From Deltaproteobacteria bacterium (lineage in GTDB: Bacteria; Myxococcota_A; Polyangia; JAAYKL01), in contig JAUXHN010000021.1 of assembly GCA_030621515.1 (NCBI GenBank), positions 1 to 35,901 of the forward strand: a stretch of 35,901 nt of DNA. The letters are read 5' to 3'. The notes below the pieces were generated by a model, which saw only the letters and a list, made by a program, of their open reading frames with translations, made no database searches and was not told the origin of the DNA. The number at the start of each line of letters is the position of its first letter. Positions within the stretch are counted from its first letter, which is position 1. A program made the position numbers and the translations under genes. Of this stretch, positions 26,328-34,902 are shown in pieces.

Positions 26328-28743
26328 GTTTTCGCAACTTCCTTCTCAGGCGGCCGGCTCCCAGGAAAACCCCAAACCCGAGCAATCCGACCCATCCGAA
26401 AAGAGAAATGCCCATGGATACGCTCTCGAGCACCGTGGCCTCGTACGCAAAGCGAACCTCGTGTTCTCCCGCCGGAACGATCACCGCAACCAGGTCCGGG
26501 CCGGTGCTCATCACGGTCACCGATTCGCCGTCCACATAGGCTCGCCAATTGTCGAAGAACTGCATGGAAAGCACCAGCAAGGTCGCTTCAGAGGAAGTCA
26601 CCTCGTAAACGAGCTGCCCCGGATCCTCCGCTCCATCCATCCTCCGCATCGAGGCTCCGACCGCTTCTCGAGGCGACAGTTCCAGAACCCCCTCCCACGT
26701 GGAATCATCCTTCCCAAATACACGCGTCTTTACACCCTCTATGTCCATGGCCGATATCAGCTTCTTGCCAGACCTGGCGATCGCCTTCAGGGCGGGAAGA
26801 TCATGTTGGAGGTTACTGTCATCCAGGTACATCACCGCGTCGACCGAATCGATCAGGTCCTCCCGGCCGAGGACCGATGACGGCGCTGTCAGCATCCAGG
26901 GTGTCGCCGCTTCGCCCACCTTCGAAGCCCATCTGCGCACCCATGACTTGCTCAACCAGTACCACTGCCCGGGGCTCGCCACGATGAGCACCCGCGGCCC
27001 CGCCAGTTCGTGCAGCATGGCAGCGTTCAGATCCTCTACCACCGTCATCCTGCCTGTCCGGCCGAGTTTTTTGTATTCTCCCGGCCTCGCTTCAAGCAAC
27101 TGATCGACTCCATCCTTGCCGATCACCATGAACCGAACTCCCATAATTCTTGCGTACCGGGACGCATTCCACATCCTTCCGAGCGGACCACAAACATGAA
27201 GGTTCAACGTAGGTGACGGTGAGGTCCAGTGGTTGCAAACGGTCTGGTAACCACCCTTGACCTCCATCCTGTGCTCGAGCGCATACCTGAACTTCCTGCC
27301 GGGCCGCCGAAACTTGACCGCTACCCGTTTGGGGGCATCGGTTCCCTGCGCCCTGTTGAGTATGCGCACGACCTTGTCGAAGTCTTTCACGTCCCAGAAA
27401 TCCATCATGGGGGTGACAATGCGTATCATCGTCAAGACAAAGCCTGTCGCAATAACGAACGCCCCTGCAACGACAATGTACTTTACGACCACCCTCGGAA
27501 ACGGCCTGATCGCCAACCTGTAGGCCAGCGCTCCGAGCCGGTAGGCGCCGAATGCGGCCAGGGCCATGCAGAAAAACTCAATGAAGTAGCTCACCCTGAA
27601 AGCCTGGACCTTGTTGACCAGCGGCAGTCGAAACAGGAGCGGAAAATCGTCTGTTCCAAGGAGGAACATCACTCCGGTCGCAAGTCCGGCGATCAAAAAC
27701 CGATTCTTGGGATCCCGAATGCCGATTATGGCAAAGATGATTCCCACGCCGGTCAGCAGCGTAAAAAATGGAAATCTCTGGTTGGCGGTCCCGGCCATGT
27801 TCAACTTGATTTCGGACTTGGCGTCAGGAGAATCATCCATCTCACCACCGTCCAGCAGCCTCCCCGAAACCAGAAATCGCCCCATCTCATCCGGCGCCAG
27901 GCCCGCAAACCAGAAAATCCGATCCGGGCGAGCGACAATATCGGAGACGGGCTTCTTTTGCTGCTGCATGTGAACAAATGGCAGCACCCACCCGGCAGCA
28001 AGCACGCCGGCCAGCACCGCCGCGGTCCCGAGTTTCAGCCATATCTCCTTCTTCGCGGGAAGATAGATCAACACGGCCAGCAGGGCTGCAAACGCCGCAT
28101 ACACGGCAAACATCGCGTGAGCAAGAACCGTCAGCGCCATCAATACCCCGGCGGACACCACTTTGCGGCCATCCTTGATGATGTCGATCAACGCCGCCAT
28201 TGCCAGGGGCATCAAGACCGAGGCCAGTACCTGGGTGAGAAACCCCATCTCGTAGTAAGCCTCGAAGGAATTGGAGGTACCGTTGATGGAACCGATGCAG
28301 AGCAGCCCTGCGGCGCCCGCCGCCATGGGGTGAAACCCAAGAGAGAGACAGAATTTGCGGTACGACCAGGGGGTGGCCGCAAACAGAAACGTGATCATCC
28401 AGTTGTGCACGATCGTCGTCGAAAGACCCGTGATGAGCTGGATGGTCCCGCCCATCAAGTATTGGAGAAATTGATAGAACCGGAAACCCGGGAGACCGAA
28501 CATTGTTGGAAGCAACCCCAGCGGATTGCGTCCGGCGGCGATGGTCTGCGCTGTGAGGTTTTGCGTGGACTGGTGGAAGTTGTCGTCCCATGCGATGCTG
28601 GATTCACCCTTGAGAAACGGATAACAAAGGTAGATGACCAGGCCCGATGCGATGGCGGGCAGAACCCAGGTCATCGCCTTCGCCGCTCTATCGACGATTC
28701 GCTCTGGGAAACGGGCTTCCGTGTTGTCTCCTGACTCAATCAT
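26314..28743 (-). CDS. Large multi-TM YfhO/PTPS_related (GT-C-like) membrane protein (cassette B)
   Basis: AWDDNFHQSTQNLTAQTIAAGRNPLGLLPTMFGLPGFRFYQFLQYL, GTSNSFEAYYEMG, AHAMFAVYAAF, RVSYFIEFFCMAL; C-term FFDNWRAYVDGESVTVMSTGPDLVAVIVPAGEHEVRFAYE. ATG overlaps upstream stop (TAATG). Confidence 0.75.
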   Translation of the reverse strand: MIESGDNTEARFPERIVDRAAKAMTWVLPAIASGLVIYLCYPFLKGESSIAWDDNFHQSTQNLTAQTIAAGRNPLGLLPTMFGLPGFRFYQFLQYLMGGTIQLITGLSTTIVHNWMITFLFAATPWSYRKFCLSLGFHPMAAGAAGLLCIGSINGTSNSFEAYYEMGFLTQVLASVLMPLAMAALIDIIKDGRKVVSAGVLMALTVLAHAMFAVYAAFAALLAVLIYLPAKKEIWLKLGTAAVLAGVLAAGWVLPFVHMQQQKKPVSDIVARPDRIFWFAGLAPDEMGRFLVSGRLLDGGEMDDSPDAKSEIKLNMAGTANQRFPFFTLLTGVGIIFAIIGIRDPKNRFLIAGLATGVMFLLGTDDFPLLFRLPLVNKVQAFRVSYFIEFFCMALAAFGAYRLGALAYRLAIRPFPRVVVKYIVVAGAFVIATGFVLTMIRIVTPMMDFWDVKDFDKVVRILNRAQGTDAPKRVAVKFRRPGRKFRYALEHRMEVKGGYQTVCNHWTSPSPTLNLHVCGPLGRMWNASRYARIMGVRFMVIGKDGVDQLLEARPGEYKKLGRTGRMTVVEDLNAAMLHELAGPRVLIVASPGQWYWLSKSWVRRWASKVGEAATPWMLTAPSSVLGREDLIDSVDAVMYLDDSNLQHDLPALKAIARSGKKLISAMDIEGVKTRVFGKDDSTWEGVLELSPREAVGASMRRMDGAEDPGQLVYEVTSSEATLLVLSMQFFDNWRAYVDGESVTVMSTGPDLVAVIVPAGEHEVRFAYEATVLESVSMGISLFGWVGLLGFGVFLGAGRLRRKLRKPTSR

Positions 28744-29153
28744 TATCGGTAGGGAATCATCGCGGGTGTCGTCTCGAAGCACGACGTGACCGCATCGGCA
28801 TCGTCGAGCACCCGCCAGCAGTATTTTTTCCCTCTGTCCAATCTGGGAAGAACCAGGCTTGTTTTTCTGGTCTTCTTGCTCAGCACCAGCTGTTCGAAAT
28901 CACCGTCAACAGCAACCTGAACCGCAAACTCACCGTCATGGTCGCCGCTTCGCCATGAGAGTCGAATCCTTTCCTCATGAGCAACATACCCGTCGGGCGG
29001 GATCTGCGGCGCCGGGTCGACCCCGAAAATTGTGCCGGCAAGGATCTCGCAGACGACCAGAATCACAAGAGCGCCGGTCACACCGTAGCTGACCGTCGGG
29101 CGAACTCCTGCCCTGAGCTGGTCCATGTCGATCCTGGGTTTCTTCTTTTTCAC
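28743..29153 (-). CDS. Small single-TM Fn3-like protein (cassette B/C)
   Basis: GALVILVVCEILAGTIFGV TM; PPDGYVAHEERIRLSWRSGDHDGEFAVQVAVDGDFEQLVLSKKTRKTSLVLPRLDRGKKYCWRVLDDADAVTSCFET. Start GTG 29153 or ATG 29126. Confidence 0.7.
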   Translation of the reverse strand: MKKKKPRIDMDQLRAGVRPTVSYGVTGALVILVVCEILAGTIFGVDPAPQIPPDGYVAHEERIRLSWRSGDHDGEFAVQVAVDGDFEQLVLSKKTRKTSLVLPRLDRGKKYCWRVLDDADAVTSCFETTPAMIPYR

Positions 29154-29155
29154 TC

Positions 29156-29539
29156 TCAATACGGCACAAGATGCCTGGCGGTCTTGAAGCACGACATCCG
29201 GGCGTCGTCATCATTGTAAACCCGCCAGCAGTACTTGCGCCCTCCCTCCAGTCCTGAAACGAACACCTTGTTGCTCCTGGTTTCCTTTTGAAAAAAAAGC
29301 TCCTTTTTGTCACTCCCCGCGAACACCTGCAACTCGAATGCTTCTTTCTCGTCTCCCGGGGTCCAGATCAGTTGCGTTCTACTCCCGTGAACGACATACC
29401 CCTCGGGCGGCGTCTGCAGACCAGGCGCTTCAACGAGCACAAGGCTGGTAAAAATCTTGAAAACGGCGTAGACGATCAACAAAGATACCGCTCCGTATCG
29501 CCACGCCCTTTCAAGAACTCTTTTCAATGCAACCTTCAT
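29156..29539 (-). CDS. Small single-TM Fn3-like protein (cassette C)
   Basis: AVSLLIVYAVFKIFTSLVLV TM; PPEGYVVHGSRTQLIWTPGDEKEAFELQVFAGSDKKELFFQKETRSNKVFVSGLEGGRKYCWRVYNDDDARMSCFKT. ATG overlaps upstream stop (ATGA). Confidence 0.7.
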   Translation of the reverse strand: MKVALKRVLERAWRYGAVSLLIVYAVFKIFTSLVLVEAPGLQTPPEGYVVHGSRTQLIWTPGDEKEAFELQVFAGSDKKELFFQKETRSNKVFVSGLEGGRKYCWRVYNDDDARMSCFKTARHLVPY

Positions 29540-32055
29540 ATTTTTCTCTTCCTGTATGCAAAAACAACAACCGGAAAAACAAACACAAAGATCCACGTCA
29601 ACCCTGAAATAACAAGATACACTATCTCACTTGAAGGCGTTTCCCATTGAAACACAACTGTGTGACGACCTTCGGGAACAACCGCCGCCACGAAATCAGG
29701 TGCAGCGGCAAAAACCGCCTGCTGTTTCCCGTCGACCGTGGCGCTCCAACCAGGGCAGAACATCTCGGGCAGAACCACCACGGACTGTTGATCAAGCACT
29801 AGATCGTAAACAAACGGCCCACCGATGTGAGCCTCGATCTCCTCGATCTCCACGCCTTCTTCAACATCATCTCCGCGCAAGGTTCCAAGAAGGCTCGGAC
29901 CATCGGTCTCGATCCTGGTTGTCTCCGCGCCGGGAATCTCCTCCACACTGCGAACTTCCTTGCCGCTGTTCGCGAACTCACCAAGGATTTTTTCGTTCGA
30001 TTTGTCGAGAATATTGGCCGAAAGCACCCACACCGCATCCACCGAACCAAGAATTCTCGCATCTATCGGCGCTCCGGCGTCAAGTCGTATGGGCGTCGGG
30101 GGTCCGTTGATCCCCTTCGTCCTCGAGAGCCTGGAGAGCCACGCCCTCCCCAGCTGAAACCACTGTACGTCATTCGAGATGACGAGCACGGCGGGCCGAG
30201 CAACCCAGAGGTATCGGGCTCCCGTATCTGCATACAGATAATATCCACCACCTAGCTTCACTTGTTTCATCACTTTTTGACCGCTGAAAGTAACATCATT
30301 CAGGAAGGTCGCCTGTTTCCGGTTCACAAGATACTGACCGATTCCCATCTTCCTCGTTGCGGAGACATTTCTGCCCGGAGAGAACAACGGCTGGCAGATG
30401 TCGCTGGTGATGGTGGCCCCGATCACTCTCCAGTGACCGCATACGGCACGGTAACCCTTGTATTCCAGATAGTGCATCAGTCGCTTGTTCTTGATGAAGC
30501 GTCCGTGAGTGAACAGGGTTCTACTGGGAAAACGGTCGAGGGCGGGCTCGGTCACCACCTCTCCTCTTTGCAACCTTTTCAGCGAACCGGGACTGACATG
30601 AGCGGTGGCTATCTGGTGCACGAGGTGGATGTAGCCACCAAGAGCGGCGACCAGGAAACATCCGGCCGTCACCATGGTGGTTCGACGACCGACTCCCGGC
30701 AGTTTCCTGATAGATCTTCCAATGAATACCACCGCGATCTCAATCCCGGATGCTGCCAGTCCAAACGCAAAGAACTCCAGCAAATAGGTGCATCTGAAGA
30801 ACTGGATCCTCTTTGAAAAGGGAAGATAACCCAACCAGGGCACGTCGTCCGGACCCATTATCAACAGAAAAGAAAAGATGAACCCGGCAATCAGAAAGCG
30901 ATGAGGTGTTGATCTGAAACGTGTCAGGCAGAGTAGAAAACCCAGCAAGGTTATCACGGTCAAGACCGGCGGTCGCGAGAACGATGCGGCCAGAATGTTG
31001 AGCTTGTCCGTAAGCCTGTCATCGTCATCCTGGGGAGATGCTTCCTTCCTCGTCTGGCGAGCGTCATCCAGAAGCCTGCCCGTGAACAACAATCGCGTGG
31101 TCTCAGATGCGGTAAGACCGTTGTTGAAGTGCGCTGCCCACGGACGCGCAACGATGTCCGGCTCCGGCCTGAACCGTTCCCGAAGCGTCACGAAGGGTAC
31201 GAACCAGAATGCAACGAGCAATCCGGCAAGCACTCCGAACGTGACAAATGGCTTCCAGATTCGTTTGACATCCCAACGATTTACGAAAAACAAAAGCCCG
31301 CCGGCGAAGACCGCATAGACCGCCATCATCACATGGGCAACGAACGCCAGCGCAAACAGGACCGCCGCTCGCACCGGTCCTCTCCCATCCCTCAACATCC
31401 TGGCAAACGCGCCAATGAACAGGGGGAAAAATACAGCGCCCAGCAACTGACTGATAATACCCAGACCAAAATATGCCTCATACGAATTGGCGAAGCCACC
31501 GACGGAGATCAGTGTAAGAAGTGCCGCCAATCCAGAGGTCAACTCTCTCATCCCGATTGAGAGATAACACCAGCGCAGACAAAAAGGCGTCAGCGCGAAA
31601 AAGAAAACAATCAGCAGGTTGTGAATCAGCAAGACATCCACGCGGGTAACAAAATGCGCATATCCGGTCACCAGGTACAGCAGCGGCTGATAGAACTTCA
31701 GTATGGGCGTGCCGAAGTTCAGTGAAATAGGCCCAAACGGGCTTCTGCCCTCGTTGATAGCCCTGGCGACTTCGGCCTCGCAGGCAAGGTGGTAGTTGAG
31801 ATCACCCGACTGATCGATGATATCCTTCGACAACATGCCCCGGGTGGTGAACAGGATGATCGCGCAGGCCAGAATAGCCAGCATCATTCCCGGATTGGAC
31901 TTGACGTATTCGGTGACCCGCCTCAAGACGCCCCTTTTTGCCTTGCGTGTTGCATCTCCTTTTTTGTAAATTGGTGCGCTTTCGTCAACCTTATCTTCGG
32001 GGGCGACGCCGGGATCGTTTGCAGGAGAGGAGCCGGCTTTGAAAAAATCACTCAT
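29536..32055 (-). CDS. Large multi-TM YfhO/PTPS_related (GT-C-like) membrane protein (cassette C)
   Basis: DQSGDLNYHLACEAEVARAINEGRSPFGPISLNFGTPILKFYQPLLYL, GGFANSYEAYFGLG, AHVMMAVYAVF, RCTYLLEFFAFGL; C-term FCPGWSATVDGKQQAVFAAAPDFVAAVVPEGRHTVVFQWE. Start uncertain: ATG 32055 or TTG 31926 (SD-like AAGGGG upstream). Confidence 0.75.
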   Translation of the reverse strand: MSDFFKAGSSPANDPGVAPEDKVDESAPIYKKGDATRKAKRGVLRRVTEYVKSNPGMMLAILACAIILFTTRGMLSKDIIDQSGDLNYHLACEAEVARAINEGRSPFGPISLNFGTPILKFYQPLLYLVTGYAHFVTRVDVLLIHNLLIVFFFALTPFCLRWCYLSIGMRELTSGLAALLTLISVGGFANSYEAYFGLGIISQLLGAVFFPLFIGAFARMLRDGRGPVRAAVLFALAFVAHVMMAVYAVFAGGLLFFVNRWDVKRIWKPFVTFGVLAGLLVAFWFVPFVTLRERFRPEPDIVARPWAAHFNNGLTASETTRLLFTGRLLDDARQTRKEASPQDDDDRLTDKLNILAASFSRPPVLTVITLLGFLLCLTRFRSTPHRFLIAGFIFSFLLIMGPDDVPWLGYLPFSKRIQFFRCTYLLEFFAFGLAASGIEIAVVFIGRSIRKLPGVGRRTTMVTAGCFLVAALGGYIHLVHQIATAHVSPGSLKRLQRGEVVTEPALDRFPSRTLFTHGRFIKNKRLMHYLEYKGYRAVCGHWRVIGATITSDICQPLFSPGRNVSATRKMGIGQYLVNRKQATFLNDVTFSGQKVMKQVKLGGGYYLYADTGARYLWVARPAVLVISNDVQWFQLGRAWLSRLSRTKGINGPPTPIRLDAGAPIDARILGSVDAVWVLSANILDKSNEKILGEFANSGKEVRSVEEIPGAETTRIETDGPSLLGTLRGDDVEEGVEIEEIEAHIGGPFVYDLVLDQQSVVVLPEMFCPGWSATVDGKQQAVFAAAPDFVAAVVPEGRHTVVFQWETPSSEIVYLVISGLTWIFVFVFPVVVFAYRKRKI

Positions 32056-32749
32056 TTTACTGACTCTGAACGAGATCGAGGGGATCACCGCGCTCCACGA
32101 TCAGATTCCATTCGACGCCGCCGACGAGGTGCTCATCGTGGACGGCGGATCGACCGACGGCACGCTGGAGTTCCTCGAGAAGAAGAAACTTCGCGTCGTG
32201 GGGCAGGAAAAGAAGGGGCGCGGAGAGGCCTTCCGCATAGCTTTCGAGGAGACCGACGGAGACGTCCTGTGCTTCTTTTCCCCCGACGGCAACGAGGACC
32301 CGTCCGACATTCCCGGGCTCTTCGCGGCGGTTGAAGCCGGCGCGGACATGGCCATCGCCCGCCGTTTTGGAAAAGGCGCCAGGAACGAAGAAGACAACCT
32401 GACGCTTCCTTTTCGGGCCTGGGCCAACCAGGGTTTCACGCTCCTTGCCAATCTCGCCTTCAACGGACGCAGTGTCTTTTTTAACAGGGAGTCCTACATC
32501 CGGGACACTATCAACGGATACCGGGCGATCACCCGCGACGCCTTTTCCAGGCTGAACGTCGACGCGCAGGGATTCCTCATCGAATACCAGATGTCCATGC
32601 GCGCCATGAAGCTCGGCCTCTCGATAACCGAGATCCCGACCATCGAGAGCGACCGGATCGGCGGCGAGAGTACTGCCACCTCCCTCCCGACGGGGTTCCG
32701 ATTCATACGCGGACTCATGCGAGAGATCGCTATTGGTCGCCGCTTCTGA
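32039..32749 (+). CDS. GT2-family (DPM1-like) glycosyltransferase
   Basis: KSLILLTLNEIEGITALHDQIP...DEVLIVDGGSTDGTLEFL...GRGEAFRIAFEETDGDVLCFFSPDGNEDPSDIPGLFAAVEAGADMAIARRF...NGYRAITRDAFSRL. TTG start. Confidence 0.85.
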   Translation: MKKSLILLTLNEIEGITALHDQIPFDAADEVLIVDGGSTDGTLEFLEKKKLRVVGQEKKGRGEAFRIAFEETDGDVLCFFSPDGNEDPSDIPGLFAAVEAGADMAIARRFGKGARNEEDNLTLPFRAWANQGFTLLANLAFNGRSVFFNRESYIRDTINGYRAITRDAFSRLNVDAQGFLIEYQMSMRAMKLGLSITEIPTIESDRIGGESTATSLPTGFRFIRGLMREIAIGRRF

Positions 32750-32758
32750 TCTGCTTTT

Positions 32759-33934
32759 TCAGTACTTTTCGAGGCAGCTGGCAAGGACTTCGAGATCTGC
32801 CTCCGTGAGCTCCGGGTAATTCCCGCAGTAGAATCCACACTCGTCCACCTTTTGTGTCCCGGGCAGATCGTAGTTCCTGGAGCTGTGCTTTTTATAGAAA
32901 GGCTGGTTCTGGATGTTCCCGGCGATCATGGGCCTGATCTCCACGCCGGCGCCGGCGAACTGCGCAAGGTACGACTGCCTCAGATCCGGCGTCTTGCAGA
33001 GCACCGGAAAGGCGAAGCTGGACAGCACGTCGATGTTCGATCGGTCTAAATCGCTGAGATCCGGGTTTTCCCTGGACACCGCGGCGAGCAAGTCGTAGTT
33101 GCGTTCCCGCGCCTCGACCGTCTCATCCAGAAAGTCCATCTGGCAGGAGCCCATGAACCCCGTGATCTCCGTGGGCCGCATGTTGTAGCCGAGATCGTAA
33201 AATGTGTATTTCGCGTCGAACTCCGAATCCACGTTGTATTTCTTTCGCCACTTGCGTTGCTGGGCGGCCGTCAAATTTCGATCCCATCCGTTGGCGCGAA
33301 CTATCCGGAGCATCTCGGCCAGCTCCTGGTCATCCGTGCACACCATTCCCCCTTCGATGGTCGACATGTGATGCGCGATAAAAAAAGAGAAGCTCGTCAT
33401 TTCTCCAAAAGAACCCGCCTTGCCCTCGGGCAGCACCGTTCCGAGCGCCTCGCAGTTGTCCTCCAGAAGTAAAACTTCGCGTTCGTCGCAGATCTTCTTT
33501 ATCTTACCCAGGTCCCCTGCGAACCCCATGGCGTTTGTGATGAAGAGGGCGTCCAGGTCCGTCTCCTCGAGGCGCGCCTTGAGATTCTTCGACATGACGT
33601 TCAGCGTCGACGTCGAGCAATCCACCGGCACCGGCTCAAGACCCAGCTGGAAAAGCGGCATGACGTTGGTCGACCACGTCAGAGACGAAAACCCCACCCG
33701 ATCGCCCCGTGACAGGAGGCCCAGGTTAACCAGGGTCTGAAACATGGCCAGGTTCGCGCTGCCTCCGCTGTTGAACAACACCGCGTCCTTTGCGCCCTGG
33801 TAGCCGGCGAATGCCCTCTCGAATTTTCTGCATTCAGGGCCCATGCTGAACCGATTGGTCGTCGCGATGAACCTGGCGAGCCGCTCCTTTGTCTCGCTTG
33901 CCTGCAGGAACGGGTTCTTCATTAGTGGAATCAT
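32759..33934 (-). CDS. DegT/DnrJ/EryC1/StrS-fold PLP enzyme with His in place of the catalytic Lys (ColD/RfbH-like sugar 3-dehydratase)
   Basis: FNSGGSANLAMFQTL, LLEDNCEALGTVLPEGKAGSFGEMTSFSFFIAHHMSTIEGGMVCTDDQEL, GYNMRPTEITGFMGSCQM. Confidence 0.82.
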   Translation of the reverse strand: MIPLMKNPFLQASETKERLARFIATTNRFSMGPECRKFERAFAGYQGAKDAVLFNSGGSANLAMFQTLVNLGLLSRGDRVGFSSLTWSTNVMPLFQLGLEPVPVDCSTSTLNVMSKNLKARLEETDLDALFITNAMGFAGDLGKIKKICDEREVLLLEDNCEALGTVLPEGKAGSFGEMTSFSFFIAHHMSTIEGGMVCTDDQELAEMLRIVRANGWDRNLTAAQQRKWRKKYNVDSEFDAKYTFYDLGYNMRPTEITGFMGSCQMDFLDETVEARERNYDLLAAVSRENPDLSDLDRSNIDVLSSFAFPVLCKTPDLRQSYLAQFAGAGVEIRPMIAGNIQNQPFYKKHSSRNYDLPGTQKVDECGFYCGNYPELTEADLEVLASCLEKY

Positions 33935-33936
33935 CT

Positions 33937-34902
33937 CTACTCCTTATCGGCCGCTGCTGTTTTGATCTGACGATATTCCCGGATGGTCTGTGCGATCCCC
34001 TGCTCCAGAGTTATCCTGGGACTGAACCCGATCTCATGCATGCGTGAAACGTCCAGACACTTTCTGGGCATGCCGTCGGGTTTGGAGGTATCCCATTCAA
34101 TAGCTCCGTCAAAGCCGGTCTCGTGAGCGATGAGACCAGCTAGCTCCCTGATGGTCACGTCCTCACCCCAACCCACGTTGATGAACTCTCCGGATTCGTA
34201 ATGTTCCATGAGGAAAAGGATCCCGGCGGCGACATCGTCCACGTGCATGAACTCCCTGCGCGCCGTCCCGGTTCCCCAGACGGTCACCACCGACTGATTC
34301 TCGTCCACCGCATCCACGAACCGTTTTACCAGCGAGGACAATACGTGAGCGTGCCGCGGATCGAAATGGTCGTTGGTGCCATAGAGGTTGCAGGGCATGA
34401 CGCTGATGCCGTTGAATCCATATTGCCGCCGGTAGTACTCAATCATCTTGAGCCCTGCGATCTTTGCCACCGCGTAGCCCTCGTTGGTCGGCTCTAACGG
34501 GCCGGTCAGGAGATGTTCCTCCTTCATGGGCTGGGGACAAAGTCGGGGGAAGATGCACGAACTGCCAAGGAAACAGAGTTTCTGCACCCCGCTGAGGTAC
34601 GCCTGGTGAATGACGTTGTTCTGCATCATCAGGTTCTCGTAGAGGAACTGCGCAGGGTGGTCCATGTTGGCCTGGATCCCGCCCACCCGCGCCGCAGCGA
34701 GCACCACCGCATCCGGACGATGGGCCCTGAACAGGTCGGCGACCAGAGCCCCGTCGCACAGATCCAGATCGTCGATGGTTCGCCACAGAAGATTCTCGTA
34801 CCCCCGCGCCTCGAGCGCCCGCACCACCGCCGAGCCGACCATCCCGTCGTGGCCGGCGATATAGATCGTGGCATCCTTGTTCATTTTCCAGCTCTTGTTC
34901 AT
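33937..34902 (-). CDS. GDP-L-fucose synthase-like / ColC-like epimerase-reductase (SDR)
   Basis: IYIAGHDGMVGSAVVRAL, AARVGGIQANMDHPAQFLYENLMMQNNVIHQAY, FLGSSCIFPRLCPQPMKEEHLLTGPLEPTNEGYAVAKIAGLKM, NLYGTNDHFDPRHAHVLSSLVKRF. ATG 34902 overlaps dnaE stop (ATGA). Confidence 0.88.
   Translation of the reverse strand: MNKSWKMNKDATIYIAGHDGMVGSAVVRALEARGYENLLWRTIDDLDLCDGALVADLFRAHRPDAVVLAAARVGGIQANMDHPAQFLYENLMMQNNVIHQAYLSGVQKLCFLGSSCIFPRLCPQPMKEEHLLTGPLEPTNEGYAVAKIAGLKMIEYYRRQYGFNGISVMPCNLYGTNDHFDPRHAHVLSSLVKRFVDAVDENQSVVTVWGTGTARREFMHVDDVAAGILFLMEHYESGEFINVGWGEDVTIRELAGLIAHETGFDGAIEWDTSKPDGMPRKCLDVSRMHEIGFSPRITLEQGIAQTIREYRQIKTAAADKE

Noticed and set aside
27229-28734. 501-aa plus-strand ORF
   Set aside because: Antisense shadow of large protein B; His/Gln/Pro/Arg-rich low-plausibility composition, no recognisable domain, while the minus strand has a coherent multi-TM protein.
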